Of a stretch of DNA of 64,000 nt, positions 51,584 through 59,899 are shown one piece after another. Every line of letters begins with the position of its first letter. Position 1 is the first letter of the stretch. A program made the position numbers and the translations under genes. The notes under the pieces were generated by a model. That model was not told where the DNA came from and did not search any database. It was given only the letters and a program-made list of their open reading frames with translations. This stretch comes from Pagrus major (Eukaryota; Chordata; Actinopteri; Spariformes; Sparidae), in assembly GCF_040436345.1 (NCBI RefSeq), contig NC_133236.1:18183466-18247465 (forward strand). Direction: 5' to 3'.

Positions 51584-52748
51584 TGTATATATATACGAGC
51601 TGTCAATAAAGCTAATGTAATCTGGCCATATTTAAGTTGCAGGCAAGATGCAATAATTTTGCAAACAAATCCAATGAAACAGCCAGACATTGTAGTGCCT
51701 CGTCTTTGTCTCTTAACAGAGTGCTGCACGGATGATATATATTTTTGTAGGCTCACCGGAAAGTTAGCATCGCCTTGGTTCCAGGTTCCCAAAAGCCCAC
51801 AGGATCGACTTCCATCACTGAAAAGTGCAGTGGAACAGTCAGCCAATTCCAAATTGGAAATGCGGGCAAAATCCACGAAGCCCGACTTCACCAACATAAA
51901 CACAGATGACATCACAGCAGTATGCCGGCATATACGGCGAACAATTAGCTGTTAGCTTTTCATCACTTTTTACTTCATCTAGTATTTGTGTTCGAACACC
52001 ATCTGTGTAGTCGCCATTTTCATTTCCATTCAGTTGATTTATTTTCGATAGAAGTCTTCTTAGGAGCCTATTCCTTCTGTCTCTTTTTAAGTGCCCTATC
52101 TGTTAAATCAGCTGCTGTAATTATTTGTGAAGTTCACAGACTTGTTATACAAACATCTGTTTGCATCCTTGTTTTCCCGAGCAAATGCACTGGGGCGACT
52201 TCTGACTTGCAATGGAATGCAGCATTATCTGCAGGTTTAAGGATTCATTTCATTTCTGCCGCACGGGAGGCGTAAATCTTACCAATACTGTACTTACGTT
52301 TACTTTGTTTTAGAAAAAACACATTTGTTTGGGACTTGATGGATTTGATGCTCTGTTGAGTAGTTACAGCAACAGTTTGGTATCATATTGTAGAGAAATC
52401 AAAGGAAATGGATTGTGGCTCATTTGTGTATTGGTATTCCACTCAAAATTTAGCTTTAGAGCTAAGGCATCACAACATTCAGAAAAGTTTACATTTGATT
52501 TTAAATTCAGTTCAGAGGTTGTGAAAATGATAGACCAGGTTGTGTTAAAGTCTCGAGTTTTGCAGTTTTGTTTCAGCCCCCATGTGAAGATTTTTCTTGT
52601 TTGAAAAATTGGCTGTTTGGTATTAACATATATTTAACACTTTATTTAAGTAACATTTGTACAGACTGTATAGATCTACATTTTAAACCTATTATTTTCT
52701 TATAGATTTGTTTTTATTGTAATGATTCAACTGTAAATGTGATGGTAA

Positions 52749-52836
<88 letters not shown>

Positions 52837-55800
52837 TTAGTTACGGGCCCTCGGGTGCTCACAGTGCTGGGCAGAGACTTGACTCTGGAAAAGACCTGCG
52901 GCTCCATCGCCGACTGTACTTTTGATGAGCTTTGTGGCAGAGTGAGTGTTTCTATCCTGGTTTTATTCTTTTATTCTTAGTTTTCTCTACGAATCCCTTT
53001 TCCCCTCATTGCCAGCATTCTGTAATCGTAAAACAACAGTTTCAAGAGTTACACAACAACACATACTTCTTAAAAATTATATTGATTGCGATAGAAAATC
53101 ACCGTATATATATCTTGTTTGTAATTTTGGGGGGCATTGTGCCTTTATTCGACAGTTTTATGGTGTAGAGGTACAGGAAACGTGGTATGACACAGATTTC
53201 CCAGTTTGTATCTGTGACGCCCCCAATCTCTTTTCTTTTTTGACACACACATAAACATCCAACACACTTTCACACACAATATCCTCTCATCACTAATCAA
53301 AGCTGCTCAAATTCAAAACACTCAAAGCAAACTCAAAGAACTGCTTCTGTTTTTTCCCTCCGTCTCGGTCCTATTTTCTGCTCAATGTCAAAAAGCAAGT
53401 CTATTGACAATTTTGTGAATAGTTGAGCCCATTGTGTCCCAAATAATCGTCATACAGTAAACTGCAGTGTTTGTTTGGAGCCTGATGGGCAAGGGTGAGC
53501 TTTTGCAGGCATCTGAGCTTCAAGGCTTCTTCTTCCGTCTCACATACTGTATGTTGGCAAGTCCAAATTGATTTTGAGAGCAATCATTTTGAATGGCAAA
53601 GACCCAAGGACGGGGACTGTAATGACATCAGCCTGAGCCAAACATACAGACTGCAGCATTCACAGTGCGAATTGTATCTGTGTTCGCTTGTGTCATCTCC
53701 CCTCTGCACTGTGATGTGCTGAAGTCTGAATTTGTTCCAGCATGTAAACTTGCTCCGTTGTCTTCCAGCCACTGGGTGCGAGCGATTATCTTGAAATGGC
53801 TCGGCATTTTGACACTGTTTTCATACGCAACGTTCCCATGCTAACGCTGACCCTGAAGGACCAGGCCAGGCGCTTCACCACCCTCATAGACAACTTCTAC
53901 GACAACAAGGTATCTATTTATTGAGGATTTGAAGCTTTAAAAACTAGTGTAGCAACTACTTTCTGTGCTGTATTATTCAGTGTTGATGCACTTTTTTATT
54001 ATTATTTAATGGGCTGCAGTGCCACAGGATGGAATCGAACCTGGCATGCTGAGGTTATCATACTGTGTATATTTGCCTGAGTATAGTACTGAATTCTACC
54101 GTATTTGTGTTATTAAAATACATATATATATCAATATTTATCACTCTTCATGTCTGTCAGGACAATATTTTGTGAGAGAATAATAAAGCATTTGTAAAAC
54201 CAAAAACCTTTTAATTTCTTTTAGTATTGTTCTAACTAATAATATAATAATAATGATAACAATTATGCAAAACTGTATACCGTGATACCATGAAACTGTG
54301 ATGTATTCTGAGATTGTTATCATACTGCGAAAAATCTCATTCCCTTGCAACCCTACTGAGGTCTTGGCGTCAATACATGGGTGCCAGCTGGACATGGTGA
54401 GCTGCAAGGTCACCTCGATGATGATTTTTATCACGGGGGTCAGGTTTAGATGTAAAGCGCATGCTGTGTCCCTGGTGGTCAAGGGGGAAAAGCGCTGACC
54501 ATTAATCATAGCGTGCCGGGTTTGCGTTCTCATTTCCTGCCATCTCTTTACTGTTTACTATACAATAAAGGCATAAAATGTCCACATTTTTTATTTAAAG
54601 TAATGACAGAGGTGACAATCAGAGGTTGAAATAATGCCACTGGAATTTAAATAGTAAATGCATTAGTTCCAATTCAAAAAGTAATATTTATGCAATATAT
54701 AATCACTGAATTGCACTACAATCAATAGTAGAAGAAATTCAAACTCAGAATTTTAATATTTGCAATATTAATGAGGTAATAATTCAAACTCAGAAATACT
54801 TATTTTTTCCTTAACTGAATAAACAAGCTGTTCTCAGAGGAAAATAAGTTTGAAGCTAGAAAGGTGGCAGGGTCCACCACATATAAACAAAGTAAAACAG
54901 TATGTAACTGTGTTTTCCTTTTAAGGTCAGTTTGTTTATTAAATATTTAGTCGTGAAAACAAAGAGAGTTTGTTTATTTAGTTTGTTTAAACATTAAGAA
55001 AAAATCAGTCAATGAAGATCTTTCTCTTCTGATAAAAATTTCTGTGCTGCTTTAAATCTTCTCAGGAATGCAATAAATCTCCGCAAACTGACCAGGACCG
55101 TCGTTTCAACGAGGCAATTAATGAATGGTTAACCACTCTATTTAATATTGATCAAAGGAAACAAAGACTTCTCATTAACAACACCGGAAGTAACCTCCAT
55201 AAACAAACTGGACATTCCCGTGTCTGATCCGTCTTTTTTCTCCCTCTCAGGTGAGAGTGGTGCTGCTGGCGGCGGCTCCTGTAGACCGGCTGTTTGTCCA
55301 CACTGGAGGGGAAGATGAGAGGGACCGACAGCTGCTGGACGACCTGGGCCTCAGCGGGGTAAAAGAACACATCTGGAAAACACATTCTGGATGCCGTGTG
55401 ATCCCAACATGGCGAAATCACATCACCGGTTTCTCTTCAGTGACAGTTGGGATAAAAACAGATCAATAGATTGTTCGTTAATTAAAGATTGCAAAAAATC
55501 ATTAAAGTGAGTTTGCAGAATTGAATTAGATTGATCTGCAGCAGCTTATGATTTTACTGATGTTCACAATTTAACTTCAAGTTTTAACCTTGAGTCTTTT
55601 TTTAATTTCTGCTTTTTGAAATGTTATTATTTTTATTTTATTATAAATTTTACTGAGAGCAAAAAGACCTCCATTTTCAGGAATGCCATGTGACATACAC
55701 AGTGACACAAGCAACCCTCTGGTCTTAAACCCGTTTCTCTAACCTCCAACCCAAATGTGTTTACATTTAAATTGAATTTTGAGTGTATCAGTCGCTGACC

Positions 55801-55969
55801 CTGCATCGGCTCCTCTTTTCAGGACGCAGCAGAGCACCTTACTCTGTTCACAGCCGAAGAGGAGATCTTTGCCTTCCAGAGGACCGTCTCCAGACTGATG
55901 GAGATGCAGACGGAGTCGTACTGGATGGAGGGAGATCGCAGTCGCAGCAAGAAAACCATGAACACCTAA
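27498..55969 (+). CDS. afg1l: AFG1-like ATPase, mitochondrial (LACE1), complete, 13 exons
   Basis: P-loop ATPase of the AFG1/ZapE family at the mitochondrial inner membrane. The human protein (about 481 residues) is linked to turnover of nuclear-encoded complex IV subunits and mitochondrial protein quality control. Exons: 27498-27612, 27826-28103, 32126-32180, 32294-32395, 32652-32779, 37411-37510, 41272-41330, 50109-50191, 51259-51329, 52841-52941, 53769-53909, 55251-55358, 55823-55969. All have AG/GT borders and join in frame to 495 residues. Residues 1-35 are basic with a single acidic residue, like a mitochondrial presequence. Walker A is GDVGTGKT (147-154, split by an intron), Walker B is CLLCFDE (218-224), and a sensor-1-like VVATSNRPP follows (250-258). 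The C-terminal part includes LIDNFYD and [14 protein letters not shown]. The segment at residues 104-140 is poorly conserved. The a/b paralogue is not resolved. Confidence 0.97.
27826..28103 (+). CDS. afg1l: afg1l exon 2
   Basis: Residues 39-131. [20 protein letters not shown] aligns with the HYKRLIENGVLREDEQQ region of the human protein. The tail ([20 protein letters not shown] and on) is low-complexity and specific to this lineage. The acceptor is TTTCAAG and the donor GTAAAG. Confidence 0.93.
32126..32180 (+). CDS. afg1l: afg1l exon 3: start of Walker A
   Basis: [18 protein letters not shown] plus one base. The intron interrupts the Walker A glycine 150. The acceptor is ACCAAAG and the donor GTAAGT. 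Confidence 0.95.
32294..32395 (+). CDS. afg1l: afg1l exon 4: Walker A GKT
   Basis: [20 protein letters not shown] then [13 protein letters not shown] (151-183), with the ATP-binding K153 and T154. Confidence 0.97.
32652..32779 (+). CDS. afg1l: afg1l exon 5: Walker B
   Basis: Residues 185-226, [14 protein letters not shown] to CLLCFDEFQ, with D223 and E224 of Walker B. The acceptor TGCTTAAAG is pyrimidine-poor but gives the family sequence exactly. Confidence 0.95.
33415..33560 (+). repeat. Possible LINE 3'-tail fragment
   Basis: AAGATAAAATAAGATAAACC followed by TTCATTGATCCACAGCAGGG resembles the 3' tails of fish non-LTR elements, which read 'gataagataaacctttattgatcc'. No reverse transcriptase remains. 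The boundaries are approximate. Confidence 0.3.
34800..35280 (+). promoter_or_regulatory. Candidate conserved non-coding element(s)
   Basis: A repeat-free stretch with dense homeodomain/POU-like motifs: AAATGCTAATGACATTT, CTTCATTAGCG, CCATTATCAGTAATTTG, CCTAATGAATACTC, TGAGTAATTGGATGCTCATT and ATTTAAATATCGGCATTGGC. Such composition is typical of developmental enhancers. Conservation cannot be checked here, so this is a weak call. Confidence 0.3.
35932..36255 (-). mobile_element. Family-A MITE, copy 2 (inverted)
   Basis: It reads as the reverse complement of 1581-1897. It starts TAAAGGAGCACTATGATC, contains GGCGGACCCTGCCACC, CTTGTTTATTCAG and AATATTAAAATTCTGAGTTT, and ends ACTACATTGTGCCTCTT. 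It lies in afg1l intron 5, opposite in orientation to copy 3 in intron 11. Confidence 0.75.
36915..37227. repeat. Compound (GT)n / (GTGTCT)n minisatellite
   Basis: About 313 bp. A pure GT run occupies the first 80 or so bases, then hexamer GTGTCT repeats alternate with GT runs, ending in GTGTAT repeats. On either strand it gives long artificial frames of Cys-Val or His-Thr repeats that are not proteins. Confidence 0.97.
37411..37510 (+). CDS. afg1l: afg1l exon 6: sensor-1 region
   Basis: [20 protein letters not shown] then [13 protein letters not shown] (227-259). It follows 184 bp after a 313-bp (GT)/(GTGTCT) minisatellite. Confidence 0.97.
37854..38261. mobile_element. hAT-type MITE with 8-bp target duplication
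   Basis: The left end is TAGGGCTGTCACAATATCAG and the reverse complement of the right end is CAGGGGTGCCGAGATATCGA. The flanks TTCACAAC (37846-37853) and ATCACAAC (38262-38269) match at seven of eight bases, the expected hAT duplication length. There is no coding frame of note. Confidence 0.7.
38976..39048 (+). repeat. Near-perfect hairpin, 34-bp arms, 5-nt loop
   Basis: The left arm (38976-39009) starts GCTGGACACCCTTGC and the right arm (39015-39048) ends GCAAGGATGTCCAGC. The loop is AAAGC. Of 34 pairs only two differ; as + strand RNA one of these is a G-U pair and the other a C-A mismatch. It lies in afg1l intron 6 in the sense direction. Confidence 0.9.
39922..40030. repeat. Family-B MITE, left-half fragment
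   Basis: It starts TAAAGCGACATTATGTAGAC and contains ACCCAGGTCTGTAACAATTT, the reverse complement of a phrase in 47339-47691. The other half is not recognised. Confidence 0.5.
40168..40722. mobile_element. MITE with subterminal TTAGCTTAGCTTAGC inverted repeats
   Basis: The left subterminal CTGGAAACAGGAGGCAGTTA then GCTTAGCTTAGCAC is mirrored at the right by GTGCTAAGCTAAGCTAACTG then CCTCCTGTTTCCAG. The ends are TAAATGAATAGTTTGACATT and AAAATAATCCTTTA. This is a very common fish element type of about 555 bp. Confidence 0.75.
41272..41330 (+). CDS. afg1l: afg1l exon 7
   Basis: Completes aspartate 260, then [19 protein letters not shown] (261-279). Splice sites are CTTTCAG and GTAGAG. Confidence 0.96.
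42234..42515 (+). mobile_element. Tc1/mariner-like transposon, internally deleted 5' fragment
   Basis: GAATTTGATGGCAGCAGCAC then ATTTCAAACAAAGGGGACAG matches, as I recall it, the 5' end of a widespread fish Tc1-like element. CAGGTGATGGTATCATGATT and the phrase encoding a start like [10 protein letters not shown] follow. A later piece, GTAAAGGATATTACTACATG, comes from further inside the transposase, so the middle has been deleted. It cannot be functional. Confidence 0.6.
42530..42634. repeat. Family-B MITE, right-end fragment
   Basis: It ends TTTCTACATAATGTTGCCTT, the inverted terminus of 47339-47691, and shares the CACATAATGCCAATTTCTAC phrase. The left part is missing, directly after the Tc1-like fragment. 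Confidence 0.5.
46020..46170 (+). promoter_or_regulatory. Candidate conserved non-coding element
   Basis: Repeat-free, with CGGGCCAAACAAAAAAAGCA, GCTGCCGGGTAATGAGGG and a SOX-like CTTGGCTTTTGTTGCAGC. Composition suggests an enhancer; no comparative evidence is available. Confidence 0.25.
46490..46600. repeat. hAT-like remnant (GCCGATA / TGATACCGAT type)
   Basis: GGGCCGATATCGATG and CTGATGCTGATACCGAT match the vocabulary of 11918-12375. Short and truncated. Confidence 0.4.
46848..47150. repeat. hAT-like remnant (GGGATGGGACGATG type)
   Basis: GTAGGGATGGGACGATGAAA opening, followed by AATCGTAAATGGGATAATC and GAATCGAGATAGTCGTGAA, resembles a common fish inverted-repeat element. The right terminus is not found. 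Confidence 0.35.
47339..47691. mobile_element. Family-B MITE, full length
   Basis: The left end is TAAAGCAACATTATTTAACC and the reverse complement of the right end is TAATGCAACATTACGTAGAA. The interior carries GTTACAGACCTGGGATTTGT. Partial copies lie at 39922-40030 and 42530-42634. Confidence 0.7.
48561..48604. repeat. (GGTGAT)n / (GGT)n / (GGA)n simple repeat
   Basis: Imperfect trinucleotide and hexanucleotide tract of about 44 bp. Confidence 0.9.
48950..49260 (+). promoter_or_regulatory. Candidate conserved non-coding element
   Basis: Repeat-free. Contains TTGTTATTAAGCCTGATTCA, AGCCAATTGGCTC (a palindrome), TGATGATTACTAATTATCC and ATTTCATAATTTACCGG. Homeodomain-core motifs are dense. Inference from composition only. 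Confidence 0.25.
50109..50191 (+). CDS. afg1l: afg1l exon 8
   Basis: [20 protein letters not shown] then AAGKLYY, plus two bases of leucine 307. It lies after an 8.8-kb intron. LDSGIDYR is a family hallmark. Confidence 0.96.
50238..50360. repeat. hAT-like remnant (GTATCGGTACCAGCCCC type)
   Basis: GATGTATTGGACGATACCAT, TTTTTACTCCCTAATATCTG and TATCGGTTGGGCTCCGATG match phrases at 10475-10510 and 11918-12375. Confidence 0.4.
51203..51249 (+). repeat. (TG)23 at the afg1l exon 9 acceptor
   Basis: Uninterrupted 47 nt, ending 9 nt before exon 9. It occupies the place of the polypyrimidine tract. Confidence 0.97.
51259..51329 (+). CDS. afg1l: afg1l exon 9
   Basis: [20 protein letters not shown] then QKS (308-330). 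Its acceptor TTGTTCAG is preceded, 9 nt before the exon, by a pure (TG)n tract. The length of 71 nt is not a multiple of three. Confidence 0.93.
51466..51595. repeat. (AT)n tract with central palindrome
   Basis: About 130 bp of AT repeats with ACATACATATGTATGT in the left-centre and TATG interruptions further on. Self-complementary, so it can fold as a hairpin in RNA or as a cruciform. Confidence 0.95.
52751..52834 (+). repeat. (GT)42 at the afg1l exon 10 acceptor
   Basis: Uninterrupted 84 nt, separated from exon 10 only by CCTTAG. Confidence 0.97.
52841..52941 (+). CDS. afg1l: afg1l exon 10
   Basis: Completes valine 331, then [20 protein letters not shown] and [13 protein letters not shown] (332-364). 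The acceptor is only CCTTAG after an 84-nt (GT)42 tract. The length is 101 nt. Confidence 0.94.
53769..53909 (+). CDS. afg1l: afg1l exon 11
   Basis: 47 codons from [20 protein letters not shown] to [12 protein letters not shown]. The acceptor is TTCCAG and the donor GTATCT. Confidence 0.97.
54440..54585 (+). repeat. Probable tRNA-derived SINE tail
   Basis: TTTGCGTTCTCATTTCCTGC then CATCTCTTTACTGTTTACTA and CAATAAAGGCATAAAATG resemble the 3' end of a common fish SINE. The head is eroded. Confidence 0.35.
54727..55056 (+). mobile_element. Family-A MITE, copy 3
   Basis: Same orientation as copy 1: TTTAATATTTGCAATATTAA, AATAAACAAGCTGTTCTCAG and GGCAGGGTCCACCACA in the same order. The terminal repeats are eroded. 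Confidence 0.7.
55251..55358 (+). CDS. afg1l: afg1l exon 12
   Basis: 36 codons, [20 protein letters not shown] then [16 protein letters not shown]. The GTGAGA at the exon start is coding: the acceptor AG stands directly before it and reading continues in frame. Confidence 0.96.
55823..55969 (+). CDS. afg1l: afg1l exon 13 (last)
   Basis: [20 protein letters not shown] to SRSKKTMNT, with TAA at 55967-55969. It contains the conserved [10 protein letters not shown] and QTESYW motifs near the family C-terminus. Confidence 0.97.
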   Translation, partial: DAAEHLTLFTAEEEIFAFQRTVSRLMEMQTESYWMEGDRSRSKKTMNT

Positions 55970-56562
55970 CATCATGACCTGAGAAGCATATACCTCCAGA
56001 CAACACTGTACCTCACTAACTACTGACACTGCATAAGAGAAGATGCAATTTGCAGTTTGTCAAGTCTATTTTGGAAGTCGAGATATCCAAGAAAGACCTG
56101 AAATCCACAGTAAATGTATAATTGTGCAAAATGAGATGTATGTTTTTGATTTGTATCTGACTTCCCGTCATCTTGTACGTGTGTTTTTTACTGCCTGGTC
56201 CTCCTCTGTGAGGTGTGCTCTCTTCCCCTTGTAGACTATTTAAATAATATGGAAACCTCTCCAACATGAGTGAACCACAAGGCAAACAGGTGCTCACTTC
56301 ACAGAGAGAAAGGGGGCCGAGTGTCCCTCAGAGCAGTCGGCTGGCGCCCTCCAGTGGGTACATTTTAAAGGGGTAAAATTCTCAAGCTGCTGCTATTTTC
56401 TGCACAGATTTTGAAGGAAACCTCAGTTGTATGAAACCTGATGTAAATTTAAAATGTTGTGCATGAGATTTACACGAGTGTTTTGTGAATGAGACCAGAA
56501 TTCAGAGACGCATTGAGGCATTTTTTGTCAAGGCTGTCAGATTGGCAGTCATGTAATATAAT

Positions 56563-56720
56563 TTATAAAATATGACTTCAAACAGTGTTCTGGGGACCTT
56601 ATTTTTCTCCGAGAACAGCTTGTTTATTCAGCCATGGAAACATTTTTTGTTTGAGTTTGAGTTTACCTCATTAATGTTGTAAATAAAAAATTTCTGAGTT
56701 TGAGCTTCTCCAAAACTATA
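56563..56720 (-). repeat. Family-A MITE, copy 4 (inverted fragment)
   Basis: CAAACAGTGTTCTGGGGACC then TTATTTTTCTCCGAGAACAG and CTTGTTTATTCAG match copy 2. It is truncated at the left and supplies an AATAAA in the afg1l direction. Confidence 0.6.
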
Positions 56721-58127
56721 CACACAAAAACTCCTGAACCGGGCGGGTACTCGCAACACTTGAAAGGAGGATTGGTTTCGGAGCCCATTTACTTTTGGTG
56801 AGGATCTAGATAAAGGGACTGCTCCAAGATTTTTTTTTTTCACTGTCTTTAACATTGCGAGATGGGGTGTTTTTCTACATTTTCCTTATTTTCTCAGGGG
56901 ATAATGCATGGATCTTAATGACAAAAAAACAGGTGTATATATGTGTCTGGTCTCTGAATGAGTACAAAAGATGACTGTTGGGCCTTGGAGGAGGTATGCA
57001 CTCTACTGAGTGCCATTCTAGTTTTATCTGTACGTTAGATACACTTACAGAGCAGACAGAATTTTTTTGTCTTGGGTGTTTTGGAACTTCTTCCTGTGTG
57101 TCTGTAGGTGGCAGCAAAGGGCAACCAATCACTACAAGGTTTGTTATTGCGTCCATGTAAGGATGAGGTCATCCTAGTGCACCACTCCAGCCTGGACCAG
57201 CCCGCCCTGACAGCTACAGTCAGAACAGTGAACAGCACCTACAATATCCACACCAAGGGTGTTATATAAAGTACTGTGTTTGAAATGTCCGAGAAGCCAG
57301 TATCATATAGAAGGACTGTACAATCTCTTTAGATCCAAGCCACAATAAATAGTGTGTGCACTGATGCATGCACATGACGTGGATCATTATAAAGTGCTTG
57401 AGTCGCTCACAAGGCCGCAAGTCTATCCCACCATAACTCTCAATTAAAGAAAAATCAATCATGCCCTATGCCGAGGCCCCTAATCCAATCAGACCATCAT
57501 GCTGTTTGGGGGAAAACATCAGACAGAAGCAGAGATGGCCGCCATGCTTTGTGATTGTCTTAATTGGATGATTCACGCTGGTCATAGTGTCATCCTCTCT
57601 GGACCACAGTCTTGATACCCCATGCTGAGGACAGAGGGAGGATGGAGAACAGTTCACCTTTTGTCTCTCTATCAGTTAAAATATGGATGAAAAACAATAT
57701 GTAAGACTTTGACGCAAGAAGTTCTGGTAAACATGGATGAAATCAAGTTTTGCGAGAGCACAGTTTATAATACCTGCATTTTAAATATTGAATGGAGCTC
57801 AGACATTGTCCTGAAACATTTTCATAAGGTTTTCAGGCCGCCGGATGATACTGTGCCGACCTTATGTGGCTCCAACCTGGAAGAAGATATGAAGTGTTGG
57901 GTTAAATGTGTCCTTTGTGAAGAAAAAGGGTAATAATACAAATAGTTTGGGTTTGTGTGCACGAATGTGTCCTTGTGCAACACTATTGTGGCCTTTGAAG
58001 GGGCATCTGGGGTAAAGTGGGCTTATCTTGGTGCAGAAGAAGTTGCCTAAATGCCAGATATGCTGCAGCAGGGTATTGAGGGGACACGTCTGACACTTAT
58101 TTTGTTCCACATGACATAGATCAACAC

Positions 58128-58396
58128 CTGGTAAATGGACTGTATTTATATAACACTTTTCTAGTCAGGGCGCATTACAACACAAGTCAGCATTCACACT
58201 CATACACTGGTGACTACCTGCTCATCAGGAGCAATAACCAACACACTCACTCACCGATGGAAGAGCCACCATGGGCAAACTGGGGTTCAGTATCTCGCCC
58301 AAGAACGCTTTTGACATGTAGACTGCCGGAGCCAGAAATCAAACCACCTGCCCTCCGATTGGTGGATGGCCGCTCTACCTCCTGAGCCACTGCCGC
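58128..58396 (-). mobile_element. tRNA-derived SINE, minus orientation
   Basis: Read on the minus strand it begins with a tRNA-like head: A-box region TGGCTCAGGAGGTAGAGCGG (58389-58370) and B-box region GGTTTGATTTC (58345-58335). The body ends with the reverse complement of TGGTAAATGGACTGTATTTA, a phrase common to a widespread fish repeat. The B box has drifted, so it is probably inactive. Confidence 0.65.
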
Positions 58397-59159
58397 TGAG
58401 TTAACCTTGTTAGGACATGAAAAACTTTTGAACAGTCAGAAAAATAATACAAATAATAAATAATAAATATTTTAAAATAAAGTTATTATAAGTGACCTGG
58501 CTTGGTCATGAGACAGTTTTAAAAGATGGCTTCAACCTTTGCAGGTCTTCTTATAACGGGTAAAAAAAAATCATACTTAAAATTCTCCTCTGTCATCTAA
58601 ATATACAAAGAATTTACCAATTTCAGATATTCTAAAAGGTTCAGTGAAGTATCTCTGTCTGATTCAGATGGCTATGTACAGTATTTCTGCACACACACAC
58701 ACACACCAGACATCCTAACCTCTGTCTGTACATCCAGTGAGCAGTTAACACTGTAGTTCTCTGCAGGAGCCAAACTGCTGCATCAGGTATTCTCTTTGAT
58801 GTGAAGGGAACAAAAACCATCACATCACAATGCATGTATGCCTGGACCAACTATCTCCTGCAATCCTGTACAGTACACACACTCCAGACTGCTGCTGTAG
58901 ATGTGTGTGCATGTGTGTGTGTACTGAACCTAGCTGCCTTGTTAAAATGTGTGCCAATGAACACAGTTCACAATCATGTCCAAGCTTCTTGGACAAAGGC
59001 ACAAAGGTAATATACTGTTTATTTACAGTTATGTTTAAGGAAGTGAGTAGAAATAATATTATTGTGAAGTCAATGAAAAAATAAAAAATGCTTGGAAATA
59101 CCATAAACGCACCCTAAATCTATGCTGTAATAACTAAGTGATATCTTGTTATGGTCAGC

Positions 59160-59510
59160 TGTGAACGCGCATTCCTGCACAGAAACCGCGCGAGCACACG
59201 CAGGTGGACGCGCACCTTGCACGTCAGGCAGCCGTCGGTGGAACAAAGAAGATGTGGACGAGGCTGTTTTGATCGTGAGGAGGTGGTGGTGGTGGAGGAG
59301 GAGGAGGAGGAGGAGGAGGGGAGGTCCAGAGCATCACTTACAGGACGAAGAACCATCTAGGATTTCTGCCCTTATCTCTCTCTCTCTGGCTAATAAAAGA
59401 GGTGACGTCATCCTGAGCGAGGCTGAACGGGCTCCAGAAAGGGGGCGTGGCCTGAGCGCCGTGACGGACGTTGATTGACAGGCTGATTAAAGGCGCCAGT
59501 CAGTCAGTCA
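59160..59510 (+). promoter_or_regulatory. foxo3: CG-rich block with a perfect CRE, possible distal foxo3 promoter
   Basis: A local cluster of CG dinucleotides in AT-rich surroundings (GAACGCGCATTCC, GAAACCGCGCGAGC, GTGGACGCGCACC). A palindromic cAMP-response element TGACGTCA lies at 59403-59410 and a GC/KLF box GGGGGCGTGG at 59441-59450. It lies about 2.5 kb upstream of the foxo3 start codon. Promoter function is inference. A simple (GGT)n(GAG)n repeat at 59277-59323 lies inside it. Confidence 0.35.
59277..59323. repeat. (GGT)n(GAG)n trinucleotide repeat
   Basis: About 47 bp of purine-rich trinucleotides within the CG-rich block. Confidence 0.9.
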
Positions 59511-59899
59511 CTGCTATGAGAGTGATGTGAATGGAAATGTATGGATGTTAAAGATAGAGAGATGTTATACGCACAATGCTTTTATTTTGAAGCATCATGT
59601 CTGCAGCATAAAACAGTGTCATGATGTTACATTTTTTTGTACATATAGATGATAAATGCATATAAAATCACCTGTGATATGATGAAACATGGATTAATAT
59701 TACTAGGCTATATCAAATATTAACCTAACTCTTTTTGCTAAAGAATTTTGTTTCTTAGCAAGTTGACATTAATATTATATTTCATCTTTTAAGGAATTAA
59801 ATGCATAAATCCATAAAACGTTTTTGCACACCTTATTTCTGGGGAACACGTTTTGGTTGATAACTGTAAGTCTCTTTGAAAGCACAGTTTCTATTCCAG

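Larger units (their letters stand above)
50192..53768 (+). other. afg1l: afg1l introns 8-10
   Basis: Intron 8 has a hAT-like remnant (50238-50360) and a (TG)23 tract against exon 9. Intron 9 starts with a 130-bp AT tract (51466-51595) and ends with (GT)42 against exon 10; between them lies about 1.1 kb of unique sequence with chance frames (for example 51563-51955). Intron 10 shows nothing recognisable. Confidence 0.5.
53910..55822 (+). other. afg1l: afg1l introns 11-12
   Basis: Intron 11 has a probable SINE tail (54440-54585) and a family-A MITE (54727-55056). Intron 12 (464 bp) shows nothing recognisable. Confidence 0.5.

Noticed and set aside
51457-51955. Frames of 130-152 codons on both strands
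   Set aside because: Built largely on the (AT)n tract (Tyr-Ile repeats) and its flank; no domain.
57079-57270. Acceptor-like TGTCTGTAG followed by an open stretch
   Set aside because: Considered as an extra exon between afg1l and foxo3; no family match, no partner donor and no start, so not called.
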